Assembly: GCA_030671165.1 (NCBI GenBank)
Contig: DAOVAG010000006.1
Location: 1-14,711, forward strand
Source: Candidatus Bathyarchaeota archaeon
GTDB taxonomy: Archaea; Thermoproteota; Bathyarchaeia; RBG-16-48-13; GCA-020355125
Reading direction: 5' to 3'
DNA: 14,711 nucleotides
Below are positions 6,894 to 14,106 of the stretch, in pieces. The notes beneath the pieces were generated by a model. That model was not told the origin of the DNA, did no database searches, and saw nothing but the letters and a program-made list of their open reading frames with translations. Position 1 is the stretch's first letter. Each line of letters begins with the position of its first letter. A program made the position numbers and the translations under genes.

Positions 6894-7070
6894 TTACACT
6901 CTTTTAAGTCCCCAATTCACGAAACGTTATCTTAGACATTTAAATTATTTTTTTTTTATCTCTAAAACTTTTTGAATAATTCCCTATTATACATTCTATT
7001 TCAAAGGAAAATAACGCATGCTTTATCTTTGCTCTTTTATGAAATATCTTAAATTAATCTTTATTCGAAA

Positions 7071-7086
7071 CCGAAACGTTTATCCT
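7071..7086 (+). promoter_or_regulatory. BRE and TATA box of the 5S rRNA gene
   Basis: CCGAAA (BRE, 7071-7076) is followed by CGTTTATCC (about 7078-7086). The TATA centre lies about 28 bases before position 7110, so transcription is predicted to start at the first base of the 5S terminal stem. This is the best-defined promoter in the window. Confidence 0.7.
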
Positions 7087-7109
7087 ATCCTTATTAAATC
7101 CAATAACTT

Positions 7110-7234
7110 GGCTTGCCGGTCATAGTAGGGCGGGAGACACCCGTACCCTTTCCGAACACGGAAGTTAAGCCGTCCTGCGTTTAAGTGTTAGTACAGAGCG
7201 AGAGCCTGTGCGAAGCTAGAATTCTGGCAAGCCA
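7110..7234 (+). rRNA. rrf: 5S ribosomal RNA
   Basis: About 124 bases. The terminal stem is formed by GGCTTGCC (7110-7117) with GGCAAGCC (7226-7233). The conserved internal segments are present: GGCGGGAGACACCCGTACCC in helix II/III, CCGAACACGGAAGTTAAGCC at 7152-7171, and a loop E/helix IV-V region with GTACAGAGCGAGAGCCTGTG. It stands alone with no 16S, 23S or tRNA beside it, as in several archaeal groups, and has its own promoter. Ends are taken from the paired terminal stem and may be off by one or two bases. Confidence 0.96.
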
Positions 7235-7250
7235 TCTAAACCTTACTTAT

Positions 7251-7273
7251 ATGCTTATACCTATGATAAGCAT
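7251..7273 (+). repeat. Hairpin just downstream of 5S rRNA
   Basis: ATGCTTAT, a seven-base loop and ATAAGCAT make a perfect eight-pair stem starting 17 bases after the 5S terminal stem. It may serve in 3' processing or termination of the 5S transcript. No T-run follows. Confidence 0.4.
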
Positions 7274-7293
7274 CTACACCTAGAGAACTTATG

Positions 7294-7324
7294 ATAACGT
7301 TACATGTAACACATTATACGTTAT
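7294..7324. promoter_or_regulatory. Nested palindromes between 5S and DUF1512
   Basis: The 12-base perfect palindrome GTTACATGTAAC (7299-7310) is nested with the inverted 7-mers ATAACGT (7294-7300) and ACGTTAT (7318-7324). It could be a regulator-binding site, but it lies about 250 bases before the next start codon, so its target is uncertain. Confidence 0.25.
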
Positions 7325-7493
7325 TTAATTTTAATAACTAATTATGAGTATTCAGATTTTCCATTAGTATTTACTTAATGACCTCTTTCAAAAGGGATAT
7401 TCTATTTTTAAACCTAATAATTAAAATAAAACCCCGTATATGTCACGTAGAAACGGTTCTTATTATACAAAATTATAGATTCGAATAACTTAA

Positions 7494-7503
7494 TGTTTAT
7501 AAC
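7494..7503 (+). promoter_or_regulatory. TATA box of the DUF1512 operon
   Basis: TGTTTATAAC resembles the 5S box CGTTTATCC. Its centre predicts transcription start near 7525. This is downstream of the longest possible start (TTG 7521) and supports the TTG at 7545 as the real one. Confidence 0.5.
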
Positions 7504-7544
7504 CAACTTGTTAGAGTCTTTTGATAGTTAGGAGATTTAAAAGG

Positions 7545-8657
7545 TTGATTGCTTCTCTACTCGGTCAGGAGGGGGATATACTAAACTCCATTTTTCAAGT
7601 AGTGTACTTGCTCTCTTTTCTTCTCTTCATGTTTTATGGACAAAAAATACAGACATTGACCATGTTGAGAGAAGTTGGAAGCGCAGTTAGGAAATTAAAG
7701 ACCCTTAAAGATGATTCTCGACGCTTGGCAATAGATACCATTTCTGAGTTCGGGAAAAATAGTGGGGATCCAACCCCTAGAATCGACCATTTACTTGAAT
7801 ACTTCACCGTTATGCCCAAAAACCTTGATCCCTTAGGTTTTGTTCCTAAGCTTGAACACCTAATTGATGTTAGAGATCTTCGCTTCAAAAAAGAGATTAA
7901 AATAATTGCTCCTGAAGCAGATAAGGTTCAAAGTAGTAACATTGAAGGTGTCTTAGAAGTAGCTTTAGGTTTGAATGGCATATACAAGATTGTTAATCAT
8001 TTTTACTTACTTGGCAGAAAGACCATGAATCTATATGTAATAATGCAGGTTCAGATGCAACTTCCTCAGATTATTCGAACAGCTGAAGCTTATTCTCTTG
8101 CAGGAAAAGCTTTTGCTGAGGGTCAACCTATAGGCGATGGTGCTGGAGCATTAGTTGCAGCGAAGATGATGCATGGAAGCGAGAATAAAGAAGTTGCAAA
8201 GAACATTCTTGCTTCACAAATAGAACATGAAGGAAGAACGGTTTTTGTGATAAAAGCCGACGGTCCAGGTGCTAACATCGGTAAATATGGTGTGGCCATT
8301 AAACAGTTTATTGAGGAGAATGATGGTAAAGTTGCGATGGTTATTATGGTAGATGCTGCCGGTAAATTGGAAGGAGAGATAAGCGGTTCAACGGCAGAGG
8401 GTACAGGATCAGTTATCGGTGGACTCGGTGTTGACGCTTTTATTATTGAAGAAGTAACATCAAAATATAAAATTCCAGTGAATGGTGTGGCCATTAAACA
8501 ATCCATGGAAGAGAGTGTAGCTCCCATGACTAAGGCAATCTTTGATGGAGTAAATGTGGCAATTGCGAGAGTGAAGCGCATTATTCACGAGGAAACAAAA
8601 GAAGGCGATATTGTTATACTTGTTGGAGTTGGGAATACAGTTGGGGTCGGGCAGTAA
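7545..8657 (+). CDS. DUF1512 family membrane-anchored protein
   Basis: About 370 residues. An N-terminal membrane helix lies at roughly 15-33 (SIFQVVYLLSFLLFMFYG in part), followed by a soluble domain. The conserved C-terminal half is glycine-rich: PIGDGAGALVAAKMM, KADGPGANIGKYGVAI, MVDAAGKLEGE, GTGSVIGGLGVDAF, and the end VGVGNTVGVG. This pattern is that of DUF1512, an archaeal family of unknown function. No catalytic role can be assigned, though the glycine-rich turns suggest ligand or nucleotide contact (inference). TTG at 7545 follows AGGAGAT by eight bases and fits the TATA box; the longer TTG at 7521 would precede transcription. The gene overlaps the zinc-ribbon membrane protein, implying coupled translation. 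A 19-base direct repeat encodes GVAIKQ twice. Confidence 0.85.
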   Translation: MIASLLGQEGDILNSIFQVVYLLSFLLFMFYGQKIQTLTMLREVGSAVRKLKTLKDDSRRLAIDTISEFGKNSGDPTPRIDHLLEYFTVMPKNLDPLGFVPKLEHLIDVRDLRFKKEIKIIAPEADKVQSSNIEGVLEVALGLNGIYKIVNHFYLLGRKTMNLYVIMQVQMQLPQIIRTAEAYSLAGKAFAEGQPIGDGAGALVAAKMMHGSENKEVAKNILASQIEHEGRTVFVIKADGPGANIGKYGVAIKQFIEENDGKVAMVIMVDAAGKLEGEISGSTAEGTGSVIGGLGVDAFIIEEVTSKYKIPVNGVAIKQSMEESVAPMTKAIFDGVNVAIARVKRIIHEETKEGDIVILVGVGNTVGVGQ

Positions 8658-9051
8658 TCAAAAAACAGAAAGATCCAAGAGCATCGTTTCTTCAATATTA
8701 GTTTATTATATATTCCTTGCGGGAATGTTTATTATAGGCATATATTTTCTTTATGATGCCCTTCAAGCATACAATACTGGAGATGTCGAAGGTGCAGGTT
8801 TCTCTGCTATATTAGGAATAATTGGCATTGGCATGTCCATCTACATGTTAACTATGTTAAGAAAACGTGTTTCAACTAAAAAAATCCCTAAGAAAGTCGT
8901 GACAACCATTGAATGTACAAAATGTAGTTTAAAGAAGATTAGAACCTTTACGAAGGGGGATTACGTGCTAAAGGACACTGAAAACTGTACAAAATGTGAT
9001 CAACCTATGTTAATAACTGCCATATATACTGAGAAGACTGATAAATCATAA
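8641..9051 (+). CDS. Two-helix membrane protein with cytoplasmic zinc ribbon, unrecognised
   Basis: 136 residues from TTG 8641. There are two membrane helices (about 15-37 and 52-72), then a basic stretch (LRKRVSTKK) and a four-cysteine zinc ribbon with C92-x-x-C95 and C116-x-x-C119. By the positive-inside rule the ribbon should face the cytoplasm. The gene begins inside the end of the DUF1512 gene in another frame. Several TTG codons (8611, 8620, 8623, 8629, 8641) are possible; I prefer 8641, with GGAG at 8625-8628 as the likely ribosome site, although the spacing of 12 is long. Its stop overlaps the stop of the convergent methionine aminopeptidase gene. Tight coupling suggests a complex with the DUF1512 protein at the membrane. 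Family not recognised. Confidence 0.75.
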   Translation: MGSGSNQKTERSKSIVSSILVYYIFLAGMFIIGIYFLYDALQAYNTGDVEGAGFSAILGIIGIGMSIYMLTMLRKRVSTKKIPKKVVTTIECTKCSLKKIRTFTKGDYVLKDTENCTKCDQPMLITAIYTEKTDKS

Positions 9052-9963
9052 AGTAGTTACGAGGCACCCATTTTTCGTTACGATAACTGTATGTTCAGCT
9101 TGGGCGACAATTTTCCCACTTCTCTCTGCTAGTACCGGATAACCAGTAATACTTTTTTTGGCTAACACTTCAGAGAAGGCCTTTTCCATCCTTTCATCTG
9201 CGAATGAAAAATGCTCACTTGGTTCATTTAACCATCTTTTTGAGAATGGTAAAGAGTTAAACCGTTTCTTTATTAATTCTTGGAGTTTATCTGCGTCTTT
9301 ATTCAAATTGCGGTGTGTTTTATGGAAGCGATATATATGGGTTCTCTTCAAACCAGTGACTTCTCCAACACCTGCTCTCAACGTTAGGAAAGGTTCTATC
9401 GCGAAAACTTCCCCCTCTCTAATCTTTGAAAGACCAAACGTTGATATATTCGGAATAGATTTACCTGTGTGGAGAACATATCTCGTCATTTGATGACCGC
9501 TCAGATTCCAAATCGGTTTAAAACCATATCGCTCTATTGTTTTCTGAATGATACTCCCTATATGACTGTTTTTTATTCCAGGTTTAACTGCTTTAATTGC
9601 CTGTTTTAATGCCTCATTGATAGCATAGACCATTCCATCGTACTGATGGTTTAAACAGACCGTTATCGCAGTATCTGCTATATATCCGTCTACATGTACC
9701 CCTAAATCAATCTTCACTACAGAATCTCGCGGTACCACCGTATCATCATTGATTGATGAGGAGTAGTGCGCTGCTACATCGTTTATGCATATGTTACAAG
9801 GAAACGCAAGTTTTCCCCCCTTATCCTTTATTTTATTCTCAACCCAATTACATATTTCGAGTAGGGACACATCTTCCTTTACGAGAGTCTTTACCTTATC
9901 TCGTACTTCTGATGCTATTCGCCCTGCTTTTATGTAGCACTTTATAACCTCTTTCTGTAACAA
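9046..9963 (-). CDS. map: Methionine aminopeptidase, type II (archaeal)
   Basis: Removes the initiator methionine from new proteins in the cytoplasm. 305 residues, the usual archaeal length. Metal ligands of the pita-bread fold are all present: D86 and D97 in KIDLGVHVDGYIADTA, H157 in LSGHQ, E190 in AIEPF and E290 in QAEHTVIV. The substrate-binding histidine is H66 in NDVAAHYS. The type II insertion (about 205-265, with a helical segment rich in K and R) is present, which separates it from bacterial type I enzymes. Start is TTG 9963; an in-frame TGA lies just upstream and no ATG is available. It is divergent from coaD across a 61-base intergenic region, and its stop overlaps the stop of the zinc-ribbon gene. 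Confidence 0.95.
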   Translation of the reverse strand: MLQKEVIKCYIKAGRIASEVRDKVKTLVKEDVSLLEICNWVENKIKDKGGKLAFPCNICINDVAAHYSSSINDDTVVPRDSVVKIDLGVHVDGYIADTAITVCLNHQYDGMVYAINEALKQAIKAVKPGIKNSHIGSIIQKTIERYGFKPIWNLSGHQMTRYVLHTGKSIPNISTFGLSKIREGEVFAIEPFLTLRAGVGEVTGLKRTHIYRFHKTHRNLNKDADKLQELIKKRFNSLPFSKRWLNEPSEHFSFADERMEKAFSEVLAKKSITGYPVLAERSGKIVAQAEHTVIVTKNGCLVTTL

Positions 9964-10011
9964 TACTCTTATCTCTCACATTTTATTTTCCTATAACAGA
10001 GTTGTTACATA

Positions 10012-10021
10012 TTTTATAAAA
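10012..10021. promoter_or_regulatory. Symmetric TATA box between map and coaD
   Basis: TTTTATAAAA is a perfect palindrome. In the minus direction its centre lies 53 bases before the map start, giving a leader of about 26 bases. It is too close to the coaD start to serve that gene, whose TATA is more likely the TTTTATTTTC at 9981-9990. Confidence 0.4.
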
Positions 10022-10024
10022 GGT

Positions 10025-10531
10025 TTGGATGTAAATTCCGTGAATCGAAAGAAGTATAGAACAGTAGCTGTTGGGGGGACCTTCGATAAATTCCATAAAG
10101 GTCATGAAAAACTAATTGACAAAGCTTTTGAGATTGGTGAACTTGTTCTAATAGGTTTAACGGATGATAAAATGCTCAAGAGTCACACTAAACACTTTCC
10201 TATAGCCAGTTATAGTGCTCGAAAAAAATCATTAATAAAATACTTGAAAAATAAAGACCTTAAGAGTGCCTATCAAATAATTCCTCTCGATAGCCCATTT
10301 GGGGTTACTTTAGATGATGAGGAAATAGAAGCACTCGTTGTTAGTCAAGAAACCAGTAGTAGAGCGAAGGAGATCAACACTCTTCGAGGCGAACTAGGAT
10401 TAAAACCTTTAATACTAATTATCATTGAAATGGTTCTCTCTGAAGATGCTGTTCCCATCTCCACAACTAGAATTAAGCGCAAGGAGATAGATCGAGATGG
10501 ACGAGTACTTTTGTCCACAAAACATAAATGA
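10025..10531 (+). CDS. coaD: Phosphopantetheine adenylyltransferase, archaeal type
   Basis: Transfers AMP from ATP to 4'-phosphopantetheine, the next-to-last step of coenzyme A synthesis. 168 residues of the cytidylyltransferase-like Rossmann fold. The catalytic motif T/HxGH is seen as GGTFDKFHKGH (17-27, H24 and H27), and the ISTTRIK motif (145-151) contributes the second ATP-binding segment. The sequence is of the archaeal/eukaryotic class rather than bacterial CoaD. TTG at 10025 is chosen as start. GTG at 10040 is an alternative that would begin five residues later without affecting the fold, since the conserved part begins at residue 12. It is divergent from map and followed by 270 bases with no gene. 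Confidence 0.93.
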   Translation: MDVNSVNRKKYRTVAVGGTFDKFHKGHEKLIDKAFEIGELVLIGLTDDKMLKSHTKHFPIASYSARKKSLIKYLKNKDLKSAYQIIPLDSPFGVTLDDEEIEALVVSQETSSRAKEINTLRGELGLKPLILIIIEMVLSEDAVPISTTRIKRKEIDRDGRVLLSTKHK

Positions 10532-10747
10532 GGAATCTTTCTAACTTAAAAATTCCGTTTCTCACTTCATAAATTTATGACTCGTATAGTTTATCTTACT
10601 CCATAAAATAATGTTGGGCTTTGAAATAACCTGTCAATATATAAGTTTCCATCCTATAACAAGAGTAAAATTATACGATAGTTGAGGAAATTCCTGTTTA
10701 TTACGCCCTAATTCATATCAAATTCAAAACATTTTTCGGGGGAAAAC

Positions 10748-10758
10748 CTATATTAGAA
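10748..10758 (+). promoter_or_regulatory. Candidate BRE/TATA of the pheST operon
   Basis: GGGGGAAAACC (BRE-like) runs into CCTATATTAG, centred near 10752. Transcription would start near 10779, leaving a leader of about 23 bases that contains the ribosome site GAGGGAAG. A second TATA-like site, AATATATAAG (about 10637-10645), would give a longer leader. Confidence 0.4.
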
Positions 10759-10801
10759 ATATGTTTGATGATAAAAGAAGTAAAATGAGGGAAGAAGTAC
10801 T

Positions 10802-12316
10802 TTGGCTGAATTACATCAATTGGAGAAAAGTCTACTCATTGCTCTTAAAGATGGAAAAAAAATTAACCTACACACTCTTTTAAAGAAGACTAAATTACCT
10901 TATGCATCTGTAGCTAGAGCATCTGTATGGCTCTCCTCTAAGGGTTACACTAAAATCGAGGAAGTCAAAAAATCATTCATCAAGCTTGACTCTGAAGGAA
11001 AAAAAATCCTTAAAAAGGGATTACCTGAAAGAATTTTAGTAGAAGCAGTCCTTAAAAATGGTGGCCGCACTCTCGTCGACATTGTTTCAACCCTGACGGA
11101 GCTTAGTAAGGATGAGCTAAACGTCGCGTTAGGTTGGGGACGGAGGAAGGAATGGCTAAATTTCTCTCGTGAAAACGGCAAGATGTTTATTATCGTTAAA
11201 GAAAAACCAGCGAAAGGGATAGATGAACAATTAATTGAGCAGCTATCCAAAGGATCAATTACTATTGACAGTTTAACATCTCAACAGATTTTGAGTTTAA
11301 ACGTTTTGATGAAACGCCCCAAAATTATTTATCGACATGAAGATGTCGATCGCTTTATAACTCTAACTAAACTTGGGCGTACGGTCGCTAAACAGGTTAA
11401 GGAGGTGGGTGAGGAGATAAGTCAGCTCTCTCCAGAATTGATTAAATCAGGTAAATGGCGTGATATAAGGTTTAGAAAATATGATATCAAAGCTCCTGTT
11501 GCAAAAATCTGGGCAGGAAAGAAACAGCCATATCTTAGGTTTTTAGATGATATGAAGCAGAAATTAGTTTCACTCGGATTCACAGAAATGGTAGGACCTA
11601 CCGTTGAGTTCATGTTTTTCAATTGTGACGCACTCTACATGCCCCAAGACCATCCGGCTAGAGAGATTCATGACATCTACTATATTAAATCGCCCTCTCA
11701 TGGGGATCTCTCCTCCTATACTTCCCTAATTAATAATGTTAAAGCAACTCATGAAAATGGTTGGGAGACGAATTCTAAGGGTTGGGGGTATTCCTTTTCT
11801 TTAGAAGCAACTAAACGCCTTATTCTCAGAAGTCAGGGAACAGCTCTAAGTGCGAGGATGCTCGTTGATGCAAAATTAGAAATTCCAGGGAAGTATTTTT
11901 CTATAGCAAGATGTTATCGTCCAGACGTTATTGATAGAACACATCTTACAGAATTTAATCACGTTGAAGGAATAGTATTGGGGGCTGATTTAACCTTTAA
12001 AGATTTACTTGGAATTCTAAAGATGTTTGCTATTGAAACAGCAGGCGCCGATAAGGTTAGATTTAAACCAGATTACTTCCCATTTACCGAACCAAGTGTT
12101 GAACTTTCAGCATATAAAGCCGATTCTGGATGGCTTGAGTTCGGTGGTGCGGGGATGTTCAGACCAGAGGTGACCCTACCTTTAGGAATAAATGTTCCTG
12201 TAATCGCATGGGGATTGGGGATTGACAGAATCTTTATGATGAAGTCTGGAATAAGTGACATAAGAGACATATTTTCCCATGATCTTAATTGGCTCAGGAG
12301 TCAAAAGGTGATTTAA
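10802..12316 (+). CDS. pheS: Phenylalanine--tRNA ligase alpha subunit (archaeal/eukaryotic type)
   Basis: Catalytic subunit of the heterotetrameric enzyme that charges tRNA-Phe. 504 residues. The N-terminal 200 or so hold winged-helix domains typical of the archaeal/eukaryotic form. The class II core follows: motif 2 at about 364-390 (YFSIARCYRPDVIDRTHLTE ... FNHVEG), the phenylalanine pocket segment FPFTEPSVE at 426-434, and motif 3 VIAWGLGIDR at 467-476. Start TTG 10802 follows GAGGGAAG (10787-10794) with a spacing of about eight bases. The ATG at 10785 is in another frame and does not continue. pheT begins one base after the stop, so the two subunits are co-transcribed and probably translationally coupled. 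Confidence 0.97.
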   Translation: MAELHQLEKSLLIALKDGKKINLHTLLKKTKLPYASVARASVWLSSKGYTKIEEVKKSFIKLDSEGKKILKKGLPERILVEAVLKNGGRTLVDIVSTLTELSKDELNVALGWGRRKEWLNFSRENGKMFIIVKEKPAKGIDEQLIEQLSKGSITIDSLTSQQILSLNVLMKRPKIIYRHEDVDRFITLTKLGRTVAKQVKEVGEEISQLSPELIKSGKWRDIRFRKYDIKAPVAKIWAGKKQPYLRFLDDMKQKLVSLGFTEMVGPTVEFMFFNCDALYMPQDHPAREIHDIYYIKSPSHGDLSSYTSLINNVKATHENGWETNSKGWGYSFSLEATKRLILRSQGTALSARMLVDAKLEIPGKYFSIARCYRPDVIDRTHLTEFNHVEGIVLGADLTFKDLLGILKMFAIETAGADKVRFKPDYFPFTEPSVELSAYKADSGWLEFGGAGMFRPEVTLPLGINVPVIAWGLGIDRIFMMKSGISDIRDIFSHDLNWLRSQKVI

Positions 12317-12317
12317 A

Positions 12318-14003
12318 TTGCCAACGATAATTGTTCTCTTTAATGATCTACAACGTTTAGTAGGCATTCAACTTCCTCAAGACCTCGATGATCTAAATGA
12401 AATCTTTTCCTTCGTTAAAGGTGAAGTTGAATCTATTGACGGTGATGAGCTATCCATAGAAATTAAAGATGGGAATCGACCAGATTTATGGACTGTTGAA
12501 GGCTTAGCTCGAGAATTAAGGGGAGCTTTAAGGATTGAAGATGGTTTAAAAGAGTATGCTATTGAGGCCTATTCCGGAGTGGAGATTCTGGTTGATTCTA
12601 GATTGAAGAATATCCGACCATACATTGCGTGTTCTATTATTACGAATGTTAAACTTAATTCCGAAGCAGTACGAGAACTCATGCGTCTCCAAAGTAAACT
12701 CGATTTAACATACGGAAGGAAGAGAACCCGTACTTCTATCGGGCTTTATAATTACGATCTGATTACCCCCCCCATTCGTTATAGTGTTGCAAAACCTGAT
12801 GAGATTAGCTTTGTACCCTTGGGGGGTGTTAAAGAATTAAGCTTAAAAGAGATTATCAATATACACCCCAAAGGTTTAGAATATGGCTATATTTTGAGAG
12901 AAAAAAAACATTGGCCAATTTTACTCGATGCTAAAAATAAAATCCTCTCTTTTCCCCCTATTATTAACTCTAACGATTTAGGAAGAATATCTGAAGGAGA
13001 AAGAGACATCTTTGTTGAGGTAACAGGGATGGGTTATCAGACCGTTCTGAATACACTGATGATCGTTACGTTGTCTCTTGCTGACAGAGGAGAAAAAATC
13101 CTCTCAACAAGAATTCATTATTCCTACGATGATAGAACACAGGATGAAACCCCGAGATTTAAAACCAATAATATGATGTTGAATGTCAGCTACGTTAATC
13201 AAATCCTTGGTTTAAATCTTAATATACAAAGCATTATTGAGCTCTTAAAAAAAGCTCGATATGACGCTTATCAAACTGATCGAGACACCATCACTTTAAC
13301 GATTCCATGTTACCGTTTTGATGTTATGCATCCCATCGATATTGTTGAAGATATTGCAATCAAATATGGATACAATAACATTGAACCACGATGGCCCCAA
13401 TTGAACACTTTTGGTAGCCTGAGTAACCTTAATGTTGAGTCTAATCTTGCAAGAGAGGTCATGGTTGGTCTTGGCTTTCAAGAAGTGCTAAATTTTTCAA
13501 TGAGTAATAAATCTAAACTCTACAAGAAGATGAATCTTAAAGATAGAAATGTTGTTGAGATCTCCAATCCAATGACTTTAAATTATAACTGTCTACGGGA
13601 TTGGCTTATCCCAAGCTTGATGGAGTTTTTGAGTAAAAACTCTTCTGTTGAATATCCACAGAGAATATTTGAAATTGATAGCTGTTATTTACTTGATAAA
13701 ACTAAACCAACTGGTGTGAGAGAGGGAACTAATCTTGCCTGTGTATGTATTCACTCAAAAGCGAATTTTAGTGAGATGAAGACGGTTTTAGATGCTTTCT
13801 TTTTAAACATTGGGAAGACATATGACCTTAGAGAAGCCATCTTTGGCTGCTTCATAGACGGTCGAGCTGGCACAATTCTTGTAGATAAAGTAAATGTTGG
13901 ATTCATTGGTGAATTAATTCCAGAGGTTCTTGAAGAGTGGAAGCTGGAAAATCCCGTTATTGGTTTTGAAATAGATCTTGATAAAGTCTTTGGAAAATAT
14001 TGA
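12318..14003 (+). CDS. pheT: Phenylalanine--tRNA ligase beta subunit (archaeal/eukaryotic type)
   Basis: 561 residues, close to the usual archaeal length and shorter than bacterial PheT because the C-terminal anticodon-binding and EMAP-like parts are missing. Visible parts: an N-terminal segment with DGNRPDLWTVEGLARELRG (51-69), the B3/B4 editing domain (about 110-260, with RTSIGLYNYDLI), the B5 domain (about 283-355) with its conserved PCYRFDVMHPIDIVEDIAIK and GYNNI, then the catalytically inactive class II-like core. TTG at 12318 is chosen as start. AGGTGAT, straddling the pheS stop codon, lies six to seven bases upstream and gives a clear ribosome site. The gene is followed by a T-run terminator. 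Confidence 0.97.
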   Translation: MPTIIVLFNDLQRLVGIQLPQDLDDLNEIFSFVKGEVESIDGDELSIEIKDGNRPDLWTVEGLARELRGALRIEDGLKEYAIEAYSGVEILVDSRLKNIRPYIACSIITNVKLNSEAVRELMRLQSKLDLTYGRKRTRTSIGLYNYDLITPPIRYSVAKPDEISFVPLGGVKELSLKEIINIHPKGLEYGYILREKKHWPILLDAKNKILSFPPIINSNDLGRISEGERDIFVEVTGMGYQTVLNTLMIVTLSLADRGEKILSTRIHYSYDDRTQDETPRFKTNNMMLNVSYVNQILGLNLNIQSIIELLKKARYDAYQTDRDTITLTIPCYRFDVMHPIDIVEDIAIKYGYNNIEPRWPQLNTFGSLSNLNVESNLAREVMVGLGFQEVLNFSMSNKSKLYKKMNLKDRNVVEISNPMTLNYNCLRDWLIPSLMEFLSKNSSVEYPQRIFEIDSCYLLDKTKPTGVREGTNLACVCIHSKANFSEMKTVLDAFFLNIGKTYDLREAIFGCFIDGRAGTILVDKVNVGFIGELIPEVLEEWKLENPVIGFEIDLDKVFGKY

Positions 14004-14005
14004 TT

Positions 14006-14017
14006 CTATTTTTTTAA
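14006..14017 (+). terminator. T-run terminator of pheST
   Basis: TCTATTTTTTTAA directly after the pheT stop, with seven T in a row and no stem. This is the archaeal intrinsic form. Confidence 0.5.
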
Positions 14018-14073
14018 ACTCACAGATATAATGATTAACAGTTCATACATATTTTCGTGAAGTTTAAATGATG

Positions 14074-14082
14074 CTTTAATAA
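14074..14082 (+). promoter_or_regulatory. Candidate TATA box for the right-edge membrane protein
   Basis: CTTTAATAA is centred about 29 bases before the ATG at 14107. This predicts a leaderless message, in line with the absence of a ribosome site. Confidence 0.4.
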
Positions 14083-14106
14083 TTGGATATGTGTGCTGAA
14101 TTGTAA

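Larger units (their letters stand above)
6333..7109. other. 780-base region without an intact gene
   Basis: Between the nitroreductase start and 5S rRNA I see only the nitroreductase TATA box, the two reading-frame remnants at 6402-6542 and 6771-6893, a loose direct repeat (CTGTTTTTC at 6729-6737 and 6780-6788), a run of ten T at 6948-6957 and the 5S promoter. No tRNA and no intact ORF longer than about 45 codons is visible. Confidence 0.6.

Noticed and set aside
8123..8581. 152-codon open frame antisense to DUF1512
   Set aside because: It is a shadow of a well-conserved gene; its product is low-complexity Ser/Pro/Ala-rich and has no start signal.
9158..9493. 111-codon open frame antisense to map
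   Set aside because: All MetAP metal ligands are on the minus strand; the plus-strand frame has no ribosome site or family pattern.
10532..10801. T-box or other leader riboswitch before pheS
   Set aside because: No stem-loops or T-box core are visible, and T-box control is bacterial; only promoter-like elements are seen.
10945..11250. 101-codon open frame antisense to pheS
   Set aside because: It lies wholly within the N-terminal domain of pheS and has a shadow-like Ser/Phe-rich composition.
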